From contig CP075497.1 of NCBI GenBank assembly GCA_021613535.1, forward strand, positions 5,952,001-6,016,000: a stretch of DNA of 64,000 nucleotides, given 5' to 3'. This document shows, in pieces, positions 63,601 to 64,000 of the stretch (its first letter is position 1; every line of letters begins with the position of its first letter). A program made the translations under genes and the position numbers. This stretch comes from Adineta vaga. Its lineage: Eukaryota > Rotifera. The notes beneath the pieces were generated by a model. It saw nothing but the letters and a program-made list of their open reading frames with translations. It had not been told where the DNA came from and made no database searches.

Positions 63601-64000
63601 AGGTAATTTATTTTGTAATGGTGTACCCGTTAATAATAAACGATGAGGAGCTATATAATATGTATTAAGTATTTGAGTTAATTTACAATGATGATTTTTC
63701 ATTCGATGACCTTCACTAAAAAACGAAACTAATTATTAAAAACAATGTATTAAGAATATTTTTGAATACGAACTCGATAATCATATAACGCCATTTGATT
63801 TTGGATAAAAGTGCTTTATCTTTGATAATATATTCATAGGTTGTCAATAGAACATTGAATTTTCCATTTCGTAATGTATAACCAAGTGTTTTACGTACTT
63901 GTGGATGGCCTTTGAAAATGATCGTAGAAACAGCCGGTGACCATTTTTCAAATTCATTAACCCAATTTGCTAATGTACTAAAAAAAAGATTTTGATGCAT
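60679..64000 (-). CDS. SMARCA4: SWI/SNF chromatin-remodelling ATPase BRM/BRG1 (3' part, runs off right edge)
   Basis: BRM/BRG1 is the motor of the SWI/SNF (BAF) complex. The window holds the C-terminal half in about twelve exons. From the right edge: [33 protein letters not shown] (helicase motif III), [20 protein letters not shown], then [29 protein letters not shown] (motif V) and [15 protein letters not shown] (motif VI). A SnAC region follows ([24 protein letters not shown]). The bromodomain has [39 protein letters not shown] with EFN (acetyl-lysine Asn), and [13 protein letters not shown]. The tail is charged with Lys, Ser, then a poly-Gly/Asp stretch, ending at 60679. One animal gene corresponds to both SMARCA2 and SMARCA4; the symbol stands for that pair. 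Confidence 0.96.

Overview
The window is eukaryotic nuclear DNA, AT-rich, with about one gene per 3 kb on both strands. Genes are cut by many short introns (mostly 45-70 nt, GTAAG-type donors and T-rich TTTAG or TTCAG acceptors). The gene set is animal: SWI/SNF ATPase with bromodomain, SEL1L, WDR20, SF3B6, ABHD16, TMEM26, a peptide-receptor GPCR, PI-PLC, slicer Argonaute, hexokinase, peritrophin-type chitin-binding protein. Compact AT-rich genes, tiny introns and the protein set best fit a rotifer, probably bdelloid. That assignment is an inference from style, not a proven match. I recognise no transposon, rRNA, tRNA or CRISPR array.

Layout. 1-1.3 kb: 5' part of a phospholipase C gene running off the left edge. 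2.2-4.2 kb: complete ABHD16 lipase. 4.6-7.6 kb: TMEM26-type gene with two alternative 3' cassettes. 8.2-10.7 kb: rhodopsin-class GPCR. 12.0-12.3 kb: a 102-residue membrane protein. 13.1-14.7 kb: candidate Rel/NFAT-like protein. 15.3-16.0 kb: GPI-anchor-type folate-receptor-like protein. 16.3-19.1 kb: SEL1L. 19.5-21.0 kb: NHL protein. 21.5-23.2 kb: unknown gene. 24.0-26.3 kb: WDR20, head-to-head with SF3B6 (27.3-27.7 kb). 29.1-37.0 kb: ankyrin/discoidin/SAM gene with two alternative giant disordered last exons. 37.5-41.6 kb: pseudo-OTU + OTU protease with a Rel/NFAT-like tail. 42.2-45.6 kb: Argonaute. 46.1-46.4 kb: defensin-like peptide. 47.8-49.7 kb: RBR ubiquitin ligase (RNF217-like). 51.8-54.9 kb: hexokinase with a membrane-anchor exon. 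55.9-58.6 kb: six-domain chitin-binding protein. 59.4-60.1 kb: membrane-anchored 2H-phosphoesterase-like protein. 60.7 kb to the right edge: BRM/BRG1.

No operon logic is expected and most neighbours are unrelated. Points of possible joint biology are the OTU protease with a Rel-like tail, a second gene with the same tail domain, an RBR ligase and a defensin-like peptide, which together recall ubiquitin-controlled innate immunity. That link is inference only. The strongest structural oddities are the two genes with same-phase duplicated 3' cassettes, the OTU/Rel-like fusion, and two micro-exons (16 and 23 nt). Exon junctions marked as checked were verified by reading phase and total length; others are approximate.
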